Shown here piece by piece: positions 25,724 through 35,783 of a stretch of DNA of 64,000 bases. How positions within the stretch are numbered: position 1 is the first letter of the stretch; the number at the start of each line of letters is the position of its first letter. Source of the stretch: Butyricimonas virosa (lineage in GTDB: Bacteria; Bacteroidota; Bacteroidia; Bacteroidales; Marinifilaceae); contig NZ_CP102269.1 of the NCBI RefSeq assembly GCF_025148635.1, positions 3,968,001 through 4,032,000 on the forward strand, written 5' to 3'. The position numbers and the translations under genes were made by a program. The notes below the pieces were generated by a model. It was not told the DNA's origin. It did no database searches and worked only from the letters and a program-made list of their open reading frames with translations.

Positions 25724-26236
25724 TTATTTGTACCAGCTAGCATACATGGAATAGGAATTCACTATTCTTTCCACTTCGTCACGTAAGAGTTCCGGACCCA
25801 TTTGTTTCAATTTTTTAGCGGGAGCCCCGGCATATACCCAACCGGATTCAACAACAGTACCTTTGGTCACTACACTACCGGCGGCCACGATGGAATTGCT
25901 TTCGATGATTGCATTGTCAAGAACGATAGCACCCATACCGATCAGTACATTGTCATGAATCGTGCATCCATGAACCACGGCATTGTGGGCGATAGAAACG
26001 TTATTACCGATATTGGTCGGAGATTTTTGATAGGTTGCGTGTATTGTTGCGTTATCTTGAATGTTTACTTTGTTGCCTATTTTAATATAATGTACATCAC
26101 CTCTCAGAACAGCCCCGTACCATATACTACAATCGTCACCCATCTCTACGTCGCCAATAACAGCGGCATTTTCAGCTAAAAAACAATTCTTGCCGAATTT
26201 CGGCGTGTGTCCATTTAATTCTCTGATTATTGCCAT
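25724..26236 (-). CDS. Gamma carbonic anhydrase family protein (left-handed beta-helix)
   Basis: About 170 residues of hexapeptide repeats (NAAVIGDVEMGDDCSIWYGA, NATIHATY, NNVSIAHNAVVHGCTI, IESNSIVAAGSVV), with the three metal-ligand histidines of the YrdA/CaiE gamma-carbonic anhydrase-like family (NATIH, SIAHNAVVHG). The ATG at 26236 (MAIIRELNG) is the family start; the longer frame upstream is AT-rich leader. Enzyme activity is not established for many members. Confidence 0.9.
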   Translation of the reverse strand: MAIIRELNGHTPKFGKNCFLAENAAVIGDVEMGDDCSIWYGAVLRGDVHYIKIGNKVNIQDNATIHATYQKSPTNIGNNVSIAHNAVVHGCTIHDNVLIGMGAIVLDNAIIESNSIVAAGSVVTKGTVVESGWVYAGAPAKKLKQMGPELLRDEVERIVNSYSMYASWYK

Positions 26237-26407
26237 AATATAATTGAAAATTGAGAGTTGAAAATGAAACATGATATTCAATTTTCAACTTCTCGGTTTG
26301 TAAACTAATTTAACGTGTCGAAATTACGAAATATATGGCAGAAAACAAGAGGGGATGGTCTTTTTAAAGATTTCCGTTTGGAGCCAGGAAAAATTTCTCT
26401 GATTTTT

Positions 26408-26437
26408 TTTGCTTTTAGAAAAAAGGTGTTACTTTTG
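26408..26437 (+). promoter_or_regulatory. Bacteroidetes-type promoter for the tRNA-Gly pair
   Basis: -33 box TTTG (26408-26411), 18-bp spacer, -7 box TACTTTTG (26430-26437), 51 bp before the first tRNA. This is a near-consensus match to the Bacteroides sigma-A promoter. Confidence 0.7.
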
Positions 26438-26488
26438 CATCGCAGTTGGGAATAACCCACGCTAGAGTTCTTGATTAGAATAGTAAAT

Positions 26489-26561
26489 GCGAAAATAGCT
26501 CAGTTGGTAGAGCATAACCTTGCCAAGGTTAGGGTCGCGGGTTCGAGTCCCGTTTTTCGCT
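26489..26561 (+). tRNA. tRNA-Gly (anticodon GCC)
   Basis: 73-nt cloverleaf: acceptor GCGAAAA/TTTTCGC, anticodon loop TTGCCAA, T-loop TTCGAGT, discriminator T, no encoded CCA. Confidence 0.95.
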
Positions 26562-26571
26562 CGCTTTTAAT

Positions 26572-26644
26572 GCGAAAGTAGCTCAGTTGGTAGAGCACGA
26601 CCTTCCCAAGGTCGGGGTCGCGGGTTCGAGCCCCGTTTTTCGCT
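26572..26644 (+). tRNA. tRNA-Gly (anticodon CCC)
   Basis: 73-nt cloverleaf 10 bp after the first tRNA-Gly: acceptor GCGAAAG/TTTTCGC (one G-T pair), anticodon loop TTCCCAA, T-loop TTCGAGC. The two genes differ mainly in the anticodon arm, suggesting duplication and divergence. Confidence 0.95.
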
Positions 26645-26654
26645 CTTTAACTTG

Positions 26655-26684
26655 AAACGTGTCAATATATTTGACACGTTTTTT
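26655..26684 (+). terminator. Terminator after the tRNA-Gly pair
   Basis: 10-bp stem AACGTGTCAA / TTGACACGTT with loop TATAT followed by TTTT; convergent with the Dabb gene whose stop lies at its edge. Confidence 0.88.
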
Positions 26685-26985
26685 ATTCCGTGAAATCGAC
26701 GAAAGCCCGGCTTTCTCGAATTTTTTTGCAGTAATTACTTACTTTCACGTGTTCCGGATGAACTTTATAACGGGCGAGCGCTTCAGCATTGGCAAAAGTG
26801 GAGATTAAGACCGCATCGTATGCCATATCGGATTCTTTTTCATTAATTCCGACTTGTAATGATATGATTTCTGGAACGATACCGACTAGTCTTTCCAGAC
26901 TCTCTTTCATGATTAACGCATTCTCTGCTTTTGTTTTTCCTTCGGCGAACTCCTTGAGTTTCCACATGACAATATGTTTTAGCAT
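26683..26985 (-). CDS. Dabb (stress-responsive A/B barrel) domain protein
   Basis: About 100 residues: MLKHIVMWKLKEFAEG, DMAYDAVLISTFANAEALARY, VHPEHVKVSNY, the conserved strands and helices of the Dabb dimeric alpha/beta barrel. The ATG at 26985 starts the first strand; ten residues more are possible upstream. Function in bacteria unclear. It stands alone. Confidence 0.85.
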   Translation of the reverse strand: MLKHIVMWKLKEFAEGKTKAENALIMKESLERLVGIVPEIISLQVGINEKESDMAYDAVLISTFANAEALARYKVHPEHVKVSNYCKKIRESRAFVDFTE

Positions 26986-27104
26986 ACTTTTTGATTTTAA
27001 ATAATTACGTTGCAAAAGTAGTCTTTTATAAAAAATAAAACTAATTTTGAATGCAAGTGAGATGGGATGGGGGATTGAAAAACGAATGTAAAAACAAACG
27101 AGTT

Positions 27105-30100
27105 ATGGTGGAGAAGGCTAAAAAATTAAAAGCGTCAAAAAATCAGACTGTTACAGATATAAATTTCAAATTCAAAAGTATTCGTACGAGTTGTAGCAAG
27201 GTGATTGATTTTACCGGAAACAAGCATTATCGTACGGTTTTTCGATTGAACGAGATCGAAACTTTATTCGTGGACACGGAAGTAATAAACAAGCAGTTTG
27301 ATGAGAAACCCTGGGATGCGGAGATCGTGGCTGCTTTGATATATATGCATGAGGATCAACCTGTGCTGGTAGCACAAAAAGGTGGAAAGGTTACAATCCC
27401 TGAAACGGATTTCATTTTTCAATTTTCAACTACTTTTTCGGCTGAGGATTTTACAAACTTTCGGTTTCAAGAGGGAATCTACCGGGTACAAGTGATGATA
27501 AACGGGCAAGCCGGGGTGTCGGATGAAATTCATTTGTTGGAACCGCATGATTTGTTTCGGGATTATTTTCAATTGTTGGATATTGGGTTTGACAAATGCG
27601 TGGAGGAGGCTCCTGATATGCAGCGTCCTCACTCGTATCAGGCTTTTTCAGCCACAGGATTGGAAGATGTTCGGTTCTATCTGGTGGCAGAGAACTTTTT
27701 GTCGAGTGAATGGACGTATGAATTTTTGATTAACGTATTTGATACTAACGGTATACTAAAAGCAAACCGAGTGGTTAAAGGGAACTATTACATTCCAAAT
27801 CGGGAAGGGAAGCGTTTGCTTTGTTTCGCGTTGGATTTAGGGGCTGGATTGAGTAATTTTTGGGAAGAAGGGAAATATCGGGTTGATGTATTGTGTTTTG
27901 ATCAACCGGTGATACACTTGGAGTTTTCGATCGGGGAACAGGATTTTCCCTATGATTTCACAGACGAAATCGCGGAAGTTAACGGACAGGTACACGAGGT
28001 AGAAGGTGTACCCTCGACTCAACAAGATAAGGAAGAGGCTTTATCCCGTCTGTATCAGTTGGTGGGATTGCGTAAGGTGAAAGAGGAAATTACCCGGATG
28101 TATGAGTTGGCGGAATTCGTGAAAATGCGACAAGAGAACGGTTTTAACGATAAACTTCCGATTTTAAATATGATCCTTATGGGGAATCCGGGAACAGGTA
28201 AACATTTGGTTACCGAGATCACGGGAGAGATGTTTTACCGTTTGGGAGTACTGTCAAACGGTAAAGTGCATCGGTATAAGAGAGAGGATTTTACCCGTCC
28301 GGGAGTGGCCGCAGAAGAACAGTTGATTCGGGATGCTATCACGAAAAGTATCGGAGGTATTCTGTTGATTGAGGATGCAGATGAATTGTACCCGACAAAT
28401 GACCCGAATGATCCGGCCATGCGTATTTTTAGCGTGTTGTTGGGAATTTTAGAGCAGGAACAACCTTCTTTGTTGGTTGTCATGGCGGGCGATGTAATAG
28501 CATTGCAGGCTATTACAGAAGGAATTCCCGGTGTGAAGAAATGTTTCCCTTACCAATTTGTATTTGATGATTATTCGGCAGAGGAATTGATGGAAATTAC
28601 TCATCAAATGTTGGAGAAACGACAATTTAAGTTTACCCTGGAGGCAGAGGATAAGTTTTCCGATATGTTGAAGGATTGTTGTTCCGTGAGGGAATCCGGT
28701 TTTTCCAATGGCAGGTTTATAGAAGAGCGACTGGATGATGCCTCGACACGGATGGCCAAGCGGTTGATGGCAAATCACAAGGGTACACATACAAAGGAAG
28801 ATATGATGTTGATTCAGGTGGGAGACATCGAAACGCTGGAACAACCGGATCCTAGTAAATCCGTTGATGCATTGAATGATATGATTGGATCTAAAGAGTT
28901 AAAAAACAGCTTGATTAGCTATATTAATTATATCTATTTTATTCGGGAAAGACAAAAGCATGGTTACGCAGATGTGATTCCTCCTTTGCATATGCTGTTC
29001 ACCGGGAACCGAGGGACTGGGAAAACGACCGTGGCCCGAATGCTTGGGGAGATATTCGAGTCGGCTGGGATTCTGGAAAGTTCTATGGTGACTGTCAGGA
29101 GCAGGGGAGAAATTATCGGAGATGGTTCCATTCCTCCACAACAGATTGCCATGTATATTTTCGAACAGGCAAGAGGGGGTATTCTTTTCTTGGAAGATGC
29201 TCACACCTTGTTTCAAGATAATGTGGGGGCTGCGGCATTGAGTGTCATTTTCGGGCAATTGTCACTTACCGATAATGGAGATACCATTGTTATATTGAGC
29301 GGAGACCCGGAAGCGATGGATAAAGCTTTAGCCGGAAATCCGAGAGTGAAGTCTCTTTTCCCGTATCATTTCCATTTTTCCGATTACACGCCGGAAGAGT
29401 TATTGGAGATAGCGATTCAGAAGGTTGCAGAGAAGAATTATACCCTGCATCCGAAAGCGAAAGAGACATTTAAAAACTTGGTATCCCAAGTATATAACGA
29501 GCATGATAAATTCTTTGGAAATGCTTTATTTGTCGAGAAGATGGTAGATAAAGCCATTCACAACCTATCTGCTCGAACCATGAAGATTAGGAAGGAGCGG
29601 GAACTTACCCGAAAGGAGATCACGACATTGATGGCCGTGGATATTCCGACGGCAACTTCCGAGCTACCCAATTCTTATAAAGATACTTTCGACGAGAAAG
29701 AGATTGCCTCAGCTTTGAAGGATCTGGATCACATGGTGGGACAGACGAAACTCAAAAAACAGATTCATGATTTTGTGGATTTGGCTCGTCATTATAATCA
29801 ACAAGGGACGAAGCTGAATACCCGTGTATCATTACAATGGTGCTTTACCGGGAACTCCGGAATGGGAAAAGGAACGGTCGCCCGGATTATTGCTCGTATT
29901 TATAAAGCCATGGGAATTATAGACAAGAGTGAGGTGACGAGTTTTAAAGTAGAACATTTACTCGGGTTGACCGAGGAAGATGCTATACAAAGTATCGGTA
30001 TGGCTTTGTTGCAATCGAAAGGTGGACTATTTTTCTTCGATGAAGATTCCAGTAGTCTGAATGAAGTTTCCGGTTTCCGGGATCGGGTAAGGGCGATTCT

Positions 30101-30557
30101 TGTGAATCAGTTGGCAATGCAACCGGGAGCTTATAACGTGATATATGCGAAACAGGACCCACCCCGTCAGATTATCAATGACGAGGTTGAAAAGGTTTCT
30201 GATATGATTAATGTTCTTGTTTTTGAAGATTATACAGCTGATCAGTTAATGGAAATATTGAAACGTGATCTTGCCACGGATAATACCCGGATGACGAGAA
30301 CGGCTCAACAACATATGGAACAATTTATCTCTTATATTGTTGCGAATAAAAAACGTAGTCATGCCAGTGCCCGGTTAATCAAACTGGTTGCAGAGATGAT
30401 GATTCGGAATCGGGTACAGCGCTTGGCTCAGAACAAGAAAGCGAATGATGACGTGGATATGAAACATTCGGTCACGAAACAGGACGTTGAAATGTTCACG
30501 CCTGCCATGTTGGATAGTATGATATCAGAAAGGAATACAATCGGGTACAAGCAATGA
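27105..30557 (+). CDS. Three-domain AAA+ ATPase (CbxX/CfxQ-like)
   Basis: About 1150 residues. The first ~320 residues are beta-rich and match no family I recognise. Three tandem CbxX/CfxQ-type AAA+ modules follow, with Walker A near residues 360 (GNPGTGKH), 634 (GNRGTGKTT) and 916 (GNSGMGKGT), each preceded by a helix of the form LVGLRKVKEEI / MIGSKELKNSL / MVGQTKLKKQI. Walker B regions read LLIEDADEL, LFLEDAHTL and FFFDEDSSS. Only the middle module has the usual Lys-Thr pair in Walker A, so the ring is probably functionally asymmetric. The start at 27105 (MVEKAKKLK) is preferred over 27051. It overlaps the MATE gene by 4 bp (ATGA), implying coupling. Role unknown; relatives remodel other proteins (for example Rubisco activases). 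Confidence 0.88.
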   Translation: MVEKAKKLKASKNQTVTDINFKFKSIRTSCSKVIDFTGNKHYRTVFRLNEIETLFVDTEVINKQFDEKPWDAEIVAALIYMHEDQPVLVAQKGGKVTIPETDFIFQFSTTFSAEDFTNFRFQEGIYRVQVMINGQAGVSDEIHLLEPHDLFRDYFQLLDIGFDKCVEEAPDMQRPHSYQAFSATGLEDVRFYLVAENFLSSEWTYEFLINVFDTNGILKANRVVKGNYYIPNREGKRLLCFALDLGAGLSNFWEEGKYRVDVLCFDQPVIHLEFSIGEQDFPYDFTDEIAEVNGQVHEVEGVPSTQQDKEEALSRLYQLVGLRKVKEEITRMYELAEFVKMRQENGFNDKLPILNMILMGNPGTGKHLVTEITGEMFYRLGVLSNGKVHRYKREDFTRPGVAAEEQLIRDAITKSIGGILLIEDADELYPTNDPNDPAMRIFSVLLGILEQEQPSLLVVMAGDVIALQAITEGIPGVKKCFPYQFVFDDYSAEELMEITHQMLEKRQFKFTLEAEDKFSDMLKDCCSVRESGFSNGRFIEERLDDASTRMAKRLMANHKGTHTKEDMMLIQVGDIETLEQPDPSKSVDALNDMIGSKELKNSLISYINYIYFIRERQKHGYADVIPPLHMLFTGNRGTGKTTVARMLGEIFESAGILESSMVTVRSRGEIIGDGSIPPQQIAMYIFEQARGGILFLEDAHTLFQDNVGAAALSVIFGQLSLTDNGDTIVILSGDPEAMDKALAGNPRVKSLFPYHFHFSDYTPEELLEIAIQKVAEKNYTLHPKAKETFKNLVSQVYNEHDKFFGNALFVEKMVDKAIHNLSARTMKIRKERELTRKEITTLMAVDIPTATSELPNSYKDTFDEKEIASALKDLDHMVGQTKLKKQIHDFVDLARHYNQQGTKLNTRVSLQWCFTGNSGMGKGTVARIIARIYKAMGIIDKSEVTSFKVEHLLGLTEEDAIQSIGMALLQSKGGLFFFDEDSSSLNEVSGFRDRVRAILVNQLAMQPGAYNVIYAKQDPPRQIINDEVEKVSDMINVLVFEDYTADQLMEILKRDLATDNTRMTRTAQQHMEQFISYIVANKKRSHASARLIKLVAEMMIRNRVQRLAQNKKANDDVDMKHSVTKQDVEMFTPAMLDSMISERNTIGYKQ

Positions 30558-31867
30558 ATCGCAGAATACTTCATCTTGCTATTCCTTCTATCGTGTCTAA
30601 TATTACCGTTCCTTTGTTGGGATTGGTAGATGTGACGATTGTGGGACATTTAGGGGCGACAGCTTATATAGGTGCTATTGCGGTGGGTGGATTGTTATTT
30701 AATATTCTTTACTGGAATTTCGGTTTCCTACGAATGGGTACCAGTGGGCTGACTTCACAGGCATACGGTCGGAAGGATAAGGAGGCTGAAATACGGGTAC
30801 TTGTACAGGCGGTGAGTGTCGGTTTGTTTTCAGCCTTGGCCATGCTGATTCTGCAATACCCGATAGAACGACTGGCTTTTCGGCTATTGGACACGAGTGC
30901 GGAGGTGGAACAATATGCCGTCACCTATTTTAGAATCTGTATTTGGGGGGCTCCGGCGGTGTTGGCACAATACAGTTTCACTGGGTGGTTTATCGGGATG
31001 CAGAATTCTCGTTACCCGATGTATATTGCCATTGTGATGAACGTGATTAATATCGTATGTAGTTCCTGCTTTGTCTTTTTGTTCAAAATGAAGGTGGAAG
31101 GAGTGGCTTTGGGGACAGTTGTCGCGCAATATTCGGGGGTGATGATGGCCTTGGGGTTTTGGTATTATAATTATAAAGAATTGCGGGGGCGGATTACATT
31201 TAAAGGAAGTCTTCAATTAATTGCCATGCGACGTTTCTTTGCCGTGAACCGGGATATATTTCTTCGGACACTTTGCTTGATTGGGGTGACAACATTCTTT
31301 ACTTCAACAGGAGCCCGTCAAGGAGATGTAATTCTGGCTGTTAATACATTACTCATGCAGTTGTTTACCTTGTTTTCCTATATCATGGACGGTTTTGCCT
31401 ACGCGGGGGAAGCTCTGTCGGGGCGTTACGTGGGAGCTTGTAATTTGGTACAATTGAAACGGGCGGTGAAGGCATTGTTCTGCTGGGGAGTTGTTTTGTC
31501 GTTGGTTTTCACGTTATTGTACGGGATTGGAGGTGAGAATTTCTTGGGGTTATTGACAAATGACACGGTTGTGATAGAGACTGCCGGACGTTATTTTTAC
31601 TGGGTGCTTGCTATTCCGTTGGCAGGATTTGCGGCCTTTCTGTGGGATGGCATTTTGATCGGGGCTACGGCTACTCGTTTTATGCTATGGGCCATGTTGG
31701 TCGCTTCCGGTAGTTTTTTTGTAATTTATTACTGTTTTTCCGGGGCTACGAATAATCATACGTTATGGTTGGCCTTTCTGGTTTACCTTGCACTACGTGG
31801 GATTATGCAGACGATATGGAGTCGGAGAGTATTTACTTTAAAATATCTCCAAAGTCTGAGATCATAA
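30554..31867 (+). CDS. MATE family efflux transporter (DinF-like)
   Basis: A 437-residue integral membrane antiporter with about 12 transmembrane helices and the MATE layout: IPSIVSNITVPLLGLVDVTIVGHLG at the start (split over two helices), TSGLTSQAYGRKD in loop 2-3, and AGEALSGRYVGA in the second half. Exports organic cations, drugs or metabolites with Na+ or H+. Its start codon overlaps the stop of the AAA+ gene, so the two are likely co-translated. Confidence 0.92.
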   Translation: MNRRILHLAIPSIVSNITVPLLGLVDVTIVGHLGATAYIGAIAVGGLLFNILYWNFGFLRMGTSGLTSQAYGRKDKEAEIRVLVQAVSVGLFSALAMLILQYPIERLAFRLLDTSAEVEQYAVTYFRICIWGAPAVLAQYSFTGWFIGMQNSRYPMYIAIVMNVINIVCSSCFVFLFKMKVEGVALGTVVAQYSGVMMALGFWYYNYKELRGRITFKGSLQLIAMRRFFAVNRDIFLRTLCLIGVTTFFTSTGARQGDVILAVNTLLMQLFTLFSYIMDGFAYAGEALSGRYVGACNLVQLKRAVKALFCWGVVLSLVFTLLYGIGGENFLGLLTNDTVVIETAGRYFYWVLAIPLAGFAAFLWDGILIGATATRFMLWAMLVASGSFFVIYYCFSGATNNHTLWLAFLVYLALRGIMQTIWSRRVFTLKYLQSLRS

Positions 31868-31904
31868 ATTGAAGGTCGGATAAGTTTATTTGCCCGCTTT
31901 TTAT

Positions 31905-31912
31905 TATATTCG
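31905..31912 (+). promoter_or_regulatory. -7 like element upstream of purL
   Basis: TATATTCG differs from TAnnTTTG at one base. A transcript from here would start near 31919, which supports translation from the ATG at 31954 rather than 31915. Confidence 0.35.
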
Positions 31913-31953
31913 CGATGCAAATACGTGTAGTTGAAAATAAACAAATAAAACAC

Positions 31954-34900
31954 ATGGCTATAGTATTCTATCAAAAAGATGCAACAGTGTATGCCGTACA
32001 CTATAAAGAATCGGAAAATCCTTTAGATGTAAGTAAGTTAGAATGGTTATTTAGTGGAGCTAAGAAAGTTCAAAGCGATTCACTGGAAAGCTTTTTCGTG
32101 GGACCTCGTCGGGAAATGATTACCCCGTGGAGTACTAATGCCGTGGAGATTACTCAGAATATGGGTATTTCCGGAATCTTACGAATAGAGGAGTTTACTC
32201 GTGTGGAAGATGAACAAGCGGCTTTTGACCCGATGTTACAAGCATTTTACAAAGGTCTGAATCAAGATACGTTTACCATTGATAAGAAACCGGACCCGAT
32301 CGTGTATATCGAAGATATCCGGGCATATAACCAACAGGAGGGATTGGCACTGAATGAAGATGAAATCTCTTACCTGGAAGGTCTGAGCAAAAAATTAAAC
32401 CGTCGGTTGACAGATTCCGAGGTATTCGGTTTTTCACAAGTGAATTCCGAGCATTGCCGTCATAAGATTTTCGGAGGTACGTTTATTATTGATGGGGAAG
32501 AACAGGAAGAGTCTTTGTTCTCCATGATCAAGAAAACTTCCCGAACGAATCCGAACCGGATTGTTTCGGCCTACAAAGATAACTGTGCTTTCATTGAAGG
32601 ACCGGCCACGGTGCAGTTTGCCCCGGCAACACCGGACAAACCGGATTTCTACACGCAAAAAGATATTAACACGGTTATTTCGCTTAAGGCGGAAACTCAT
32701 AACTTCCCAACCACGGTAGAGCCTTTTAACGGGGCGGCAACCGGTTCCGGTGGTGAGATCCGTGACCGTATAGCCGGGGGACAAGCATCACTTCCGTTGG
32801 CTGGTACGGCTGTTTACATGACGTCATATCCGCGCTTGGAGGCAGGTCGTCCTTGGGAATCGGCTATTGATCCTCGGAAATGGCTATACCAGACTCCGGA
32901 AGATATTCTGATCAAGGCTTCTAACGGGGCATCAGACTTTGGAAATAAATTCGGGCAACCCCTTATTGTGGGTTCCGTGTTCACGTTCGAGCATGAGGAG
33001 CATGAAAAGACATATGGTTACGATAAAGTAATCATGCAGGCGGGTGGTATCGGTTTTGGTAATAAAGAACAAGCCATGAAAAAGACCCCAGAAGTTGGCG
33101 AACAGGTGGTTCTGCTAGGGGGGGATAATTACCGCATCGGAATGGGTGGTGGTGCCGTTTCTTCAGTGGATACCGGAGTATATGCCAACGCTATCGAATT
33201 GAATGCGGTGCAACGTTCCAATCCGGAAATGCAAAGACGGGTATGTAATGCCATCCGGTCTATGGCCGAAAGCGATGTTAACCCGATTGTTTCCATTCAC
33301 GACCACGGGGCGGGAGGACATTTGAACTGCTTGTCCGAATTGGTAGAAGAAACAGGTGGATTGATTCACTTGGAGAAATTACCTGTCGGTGATCCTACTC
33401 TTTCCGACAAAGAGATCGTGGGAAATGAGTCCCAAGAACGTATGGGCCTCGTGATGAAAGCAAAGGATGTGGAGACATTGCAGCGAGTGGCTGACCGCGA
33501 GCGGGCTCCGATGTACGTAATCGGGGAAACCACGGGAGATCATCGATTCGTGTTTGAGGATGCCAGAACCGGTGAGAAACCAATCGATTTGGAGATGACG
33601 GATATGTTCGGTAATCCCCCGAAAACAGTTATGGAGGATAAAACCAAAAAGGAACATTTTGCCGATGTTGAATATAGTGAAGATAAAGTTGAAGAATATA
33701 TCGAGCAGGTATTGCAGCTTGAGGCTGTTGCTTGTAAGGATTGGTTAACAAGTAAAGTTGACCGTTCTATTACCGGTCGTGTGGCTCGTCAGCAATGCGC
33801 CGGACCTTTACAGTTGCCTTTGAATGACTTGGGTGCCATGGCTCTCGATTATCGCGGGGAAAGAGGTATCGCCACTTCCATCGGACACGCTCCGGTAGCT
33901 GCATTGGCAAACCCGGCTTGCGGTTCGAGACTGGCTATTGCAGAGGCTTTGACGAATTTGGTTTGGGCTCCTATCGAACAGGGAATTAAAGGTGTTTCAT
34001 TGTCAGCAAACTGGATGTGGCCTTGTAAAAATGCCGGTGAAGATGCCCGTTTATATAAAGCCGTACAAGCTGCCAGTGATTTTGCCATCGAGTTGGGAAT
34101 CAATATCCCGACGGGAAAAGACTCTCTTTCCATGACGCAAAAGTATGGAAAGGATAAGGTATACGCTCCGGGAACCGTGATTATTTCTACCGTGGGTGAG
34201 GTTACTGATGTGAAGAAGATAGTTTCTCCGGTACTGAAACCGGATCAGGATTCTGAAATCGTGTATATCGACTTTTCTTTTGATAAATTTAAACTCGGAG
34301 GTTCCAGTTTTGCACAGGTGTTGAACCGGGTGGGTAAAGAGACCCCGGATGTAAAGGATTCCGATTATTTCGTGAATGCTTTTATGGCAATACAACGTTT
34401 GGTTGAGGAGGGATATATTTTAGCCGGACACGATATTTCTGCCGGAGGTATGATTACGACCTTACTGGAAATGTGTTTTGCCGACAATCGCTTGGGATTG
34501 GATATCGATTTCTCTTACTTGGCAGAGAAGGACATCGTGAAGATCCTGTTTGCAGAGAATCCGGGTGTACTTGTACAGATCAAGGATTGTAAGAAGGTTG
34601 CTGCTATCTTGGATGAAGCGGGAGTGGCTTACAATTTCTTGGGACGCTTGGGTAAGGCCGGAAAGTTGAATATCAAGAAAGACAGTAAAAACTTCCACTT
34701 GGATATTCCGTCATTAAGAGACTTGTGGTTTAAGACATCTTATTTGTTAGATCGTCGTCAGAGTGGCAATGAGTTGGCCCTTGAAAGATATAAAAACTAT
34801 AAGAATCATGATCTGAAATACAAGTTTACACCTTCATTCAGCGGTAAGCTTTCCCAATATGGATTGGATGTTAACCGTGTTAAACCTTCGGGCATAAAAG

Positions 34901-35643
34901 CTGCCGTTATCCGGGAGAAAGGATGTCAGTGTGAGCGGGAAACGGCTTGGGCGATGTACTTGGCTGGTTTTGACGTGAAGGATGTTCACATGACAGACCT
35001 TGTTTCCGGAAGAGAGACTTTGGAAGACGTGAACTTTATCGTGTTTGTTGGCGGGTTCTCGAACTCGGACGTGCTTGGTTCTGCTAAAGGATGGGCCGGA
35101 GCCTTCAAATATAACGAAAAGGCTCGGGTGGCTTTGGAAAACTTCTATAAACGTGAAGATACTTTGAGTTTGGGTATTTGTAACGGTTGCCAGTTGATGG
35201 TCGAGCTAGACTTGGTATACCCGGAACATGGCGAGAAGGTAAAGATGTTGCATAATGCATCCCATAAACTGGAATCCGCATTCTTGAGCGTGGATGTTGT
35301 GGAGAGCAATTCCGTGTTGTTGAAGTCATTAGTCGGATCTCGTTTAGGAATCTGGGTTGCTCATGGAGAGGGACAATTCCAATTGCCTTACGGACAGGAA
35401 GAATATAATATTCCACTTCGATATAGCCATGACACTTACCCGGCGAACCCGAATGGATCACCTTTTGCTACGGCAGCTATTTGTAGTAAAGACGGACGTC
35501 ACTTGGCAATGATGCCTCACTTGGAACGTTCTCTTCACCCGTGGAACTGGGGATATTATGCAGAGGATCGGAAAGAAGATGAAGTCAGCCCATGGATTGA
35601 GGCGTTTGTAAATGCTCGTTTGTGGATTGAAGAGCATAAATAA
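31954..35643 (+). CDS. purL: Phosphoribosylformylglycinamidine synthase (FGAM synthetase)
   Basis: Fourth step of de novo purine synthesis: FGAR + glutamine + ATP to FGAM. About 1229 residues, the long single-chain form. Motifs: VGPRREMITPWSTNAVEI, SQVNSEHCRHKIFGG, KAETHNFPTTVEPF (ATP/Mg site), NIPTGKDSLSMTQK in the second AIRS-like half, and a C-terminal glutaminase domain with catalytic Cys in LGICNGCQL and His-Glu in MPHLERS. The ATG at 31954 (MAIVFYQKD) matches the family start; 31915 would add 13 residues. Confidence 0.96.
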   Translation: MAIVFYQKDATVYAVHYKESENPLDVSKLEWLFSGAKKVQSDSLESFFVGPRREMITPWSTNAVEITQNMGISGILRIEEFTRVEDEQAAFDPMLQAFYKGLNQDTFTIDKKPDPIVYIEDIRAYNQQEGLALNEDEISYLEGLSKKLNRRLTDSEVFGFSQVNSEHCRHKIFGGTFIIDGEEQEESLFSMIKKTSRTNPNRIVSAYKDNCAFIEGPATVQFAPATPDKPDFYTQKDINTVISLKAETHNFPTTVEPFNGAATGSGGEIRDRIAGGQASLPLAGTAVYMTSYPRLEAGRPWESAIDPRKWLYQTPEDILIKASNGASDFGNKFGQPLIVGSVFTFEHEEHEKTYGYDKVIMQAGGIGFGNKEQAMKKTPEVGEQVVLLGGDNYRIGMGGGAVSSVDTGVYANAIELNAVQRSNPEMQRRVCNAIRSMAESDVNPIVSIHDHGAGGHLNCLSELVEETGGLIHLEKLPVGDPTLSDKEIVGNESQERMGLVMKAKDVETLQRVADRERAPMYVIGETTGDHRFVFEDARTGEKPIDLEMTDMFGNPPKTVMEDKTKKEHFADVEYSEDKVEEYIEQVLQLEAVACKDWLTSKVDRSITGRVARQQCAGPLQLPLNDLGAMALDYRGERGIATSIGHAPVAALANPACGSRLAIAEALTNLVWAPIEQGIKGVSLSANWMWPCKNAGEDARLYKAVQAASDFAIELGINIPTGKDSLSMTQKYGKDKVYAPGTVIISTVGEVTDVKKIVSPVLKPDQDSEIVYIDFSFDKFKLGGSSFAQVLNRVGKETPDVKDSDYFVNAFMAIQRLVEEGYILAGHDISAGGMITTLLEMCFADNRLGLDIDFSYLAEKDIVKILFAENPGVLVQIKDCKKVAAILDEAGVAYNFLGRLGKAGKLNIKKDSKNFHLDIPSLRDLWFKTSYLLDRRQSGNELALERYKNYKNHDLKYKFTPSFSGKLSQYGLDVNRVKPSGIKAAVIREKGCQCERETAWAMYLAGFDVKDVHMTDLVSGRETLEDVNFIVFVGGFSNSDVLGSAKGWAGAFKYNEKARVALENFYKREDTLSLGICNGCQLMVELDLVYPEHGEKVKMLHNASHKLESAFLSVDVVESNSVLLKSLVGSRLGIWVAHGEGQFQLPYGQEEYNIPLRYSHDTYPANPNGSPFATAAICSKDGRHLAMMPHLERSLHPWNWGYYAEDRKEDEVSPWIEAFVNARLWIEEHK

Positions 35644-35661
35644 TATAAGTCTCACGAATGT

Positions 35662-35703
35662 AAATAAGAAGGAGTACTTCATCAGAGGTACTCCTTCTTA
35701 TTT
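35662..35703 (+). terminator. Terminator after purL
   Basis: 16-bp stem from 35662-35677 paired with 35688-35703 (core AGAAGGAGTAC / GTACTCCTTCT), ending in TTTT. Confidence 0.9.
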
Positions 35704-35775
35704 TGACATTAATTATCCCTGATAAATTTTCTTTTTATGAGGAATATAATGAGCCTATTTTTTGATTATTATTCT

Positions 35776-35783
35776 TACTTTTG
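35776..35783 (+). promoter_or_regulatory. -7 promoter element of xpt
   Basis: TACTTTTG matches the Bacteroidetes -7 consensus, 26 bp before the xpt start. The upstream -33 box is not clear. No purine riboswitch fold is evident in the 100-bp leader. Confidence 0.5.

Noticed and set aside
26489..26644. Two similar sequences 10 bp apart as a possible repeat array
   Set aside because: They are two complete tRNA-Gly genes with different anticodons. No CRISPR array was seen anywhere in the window.
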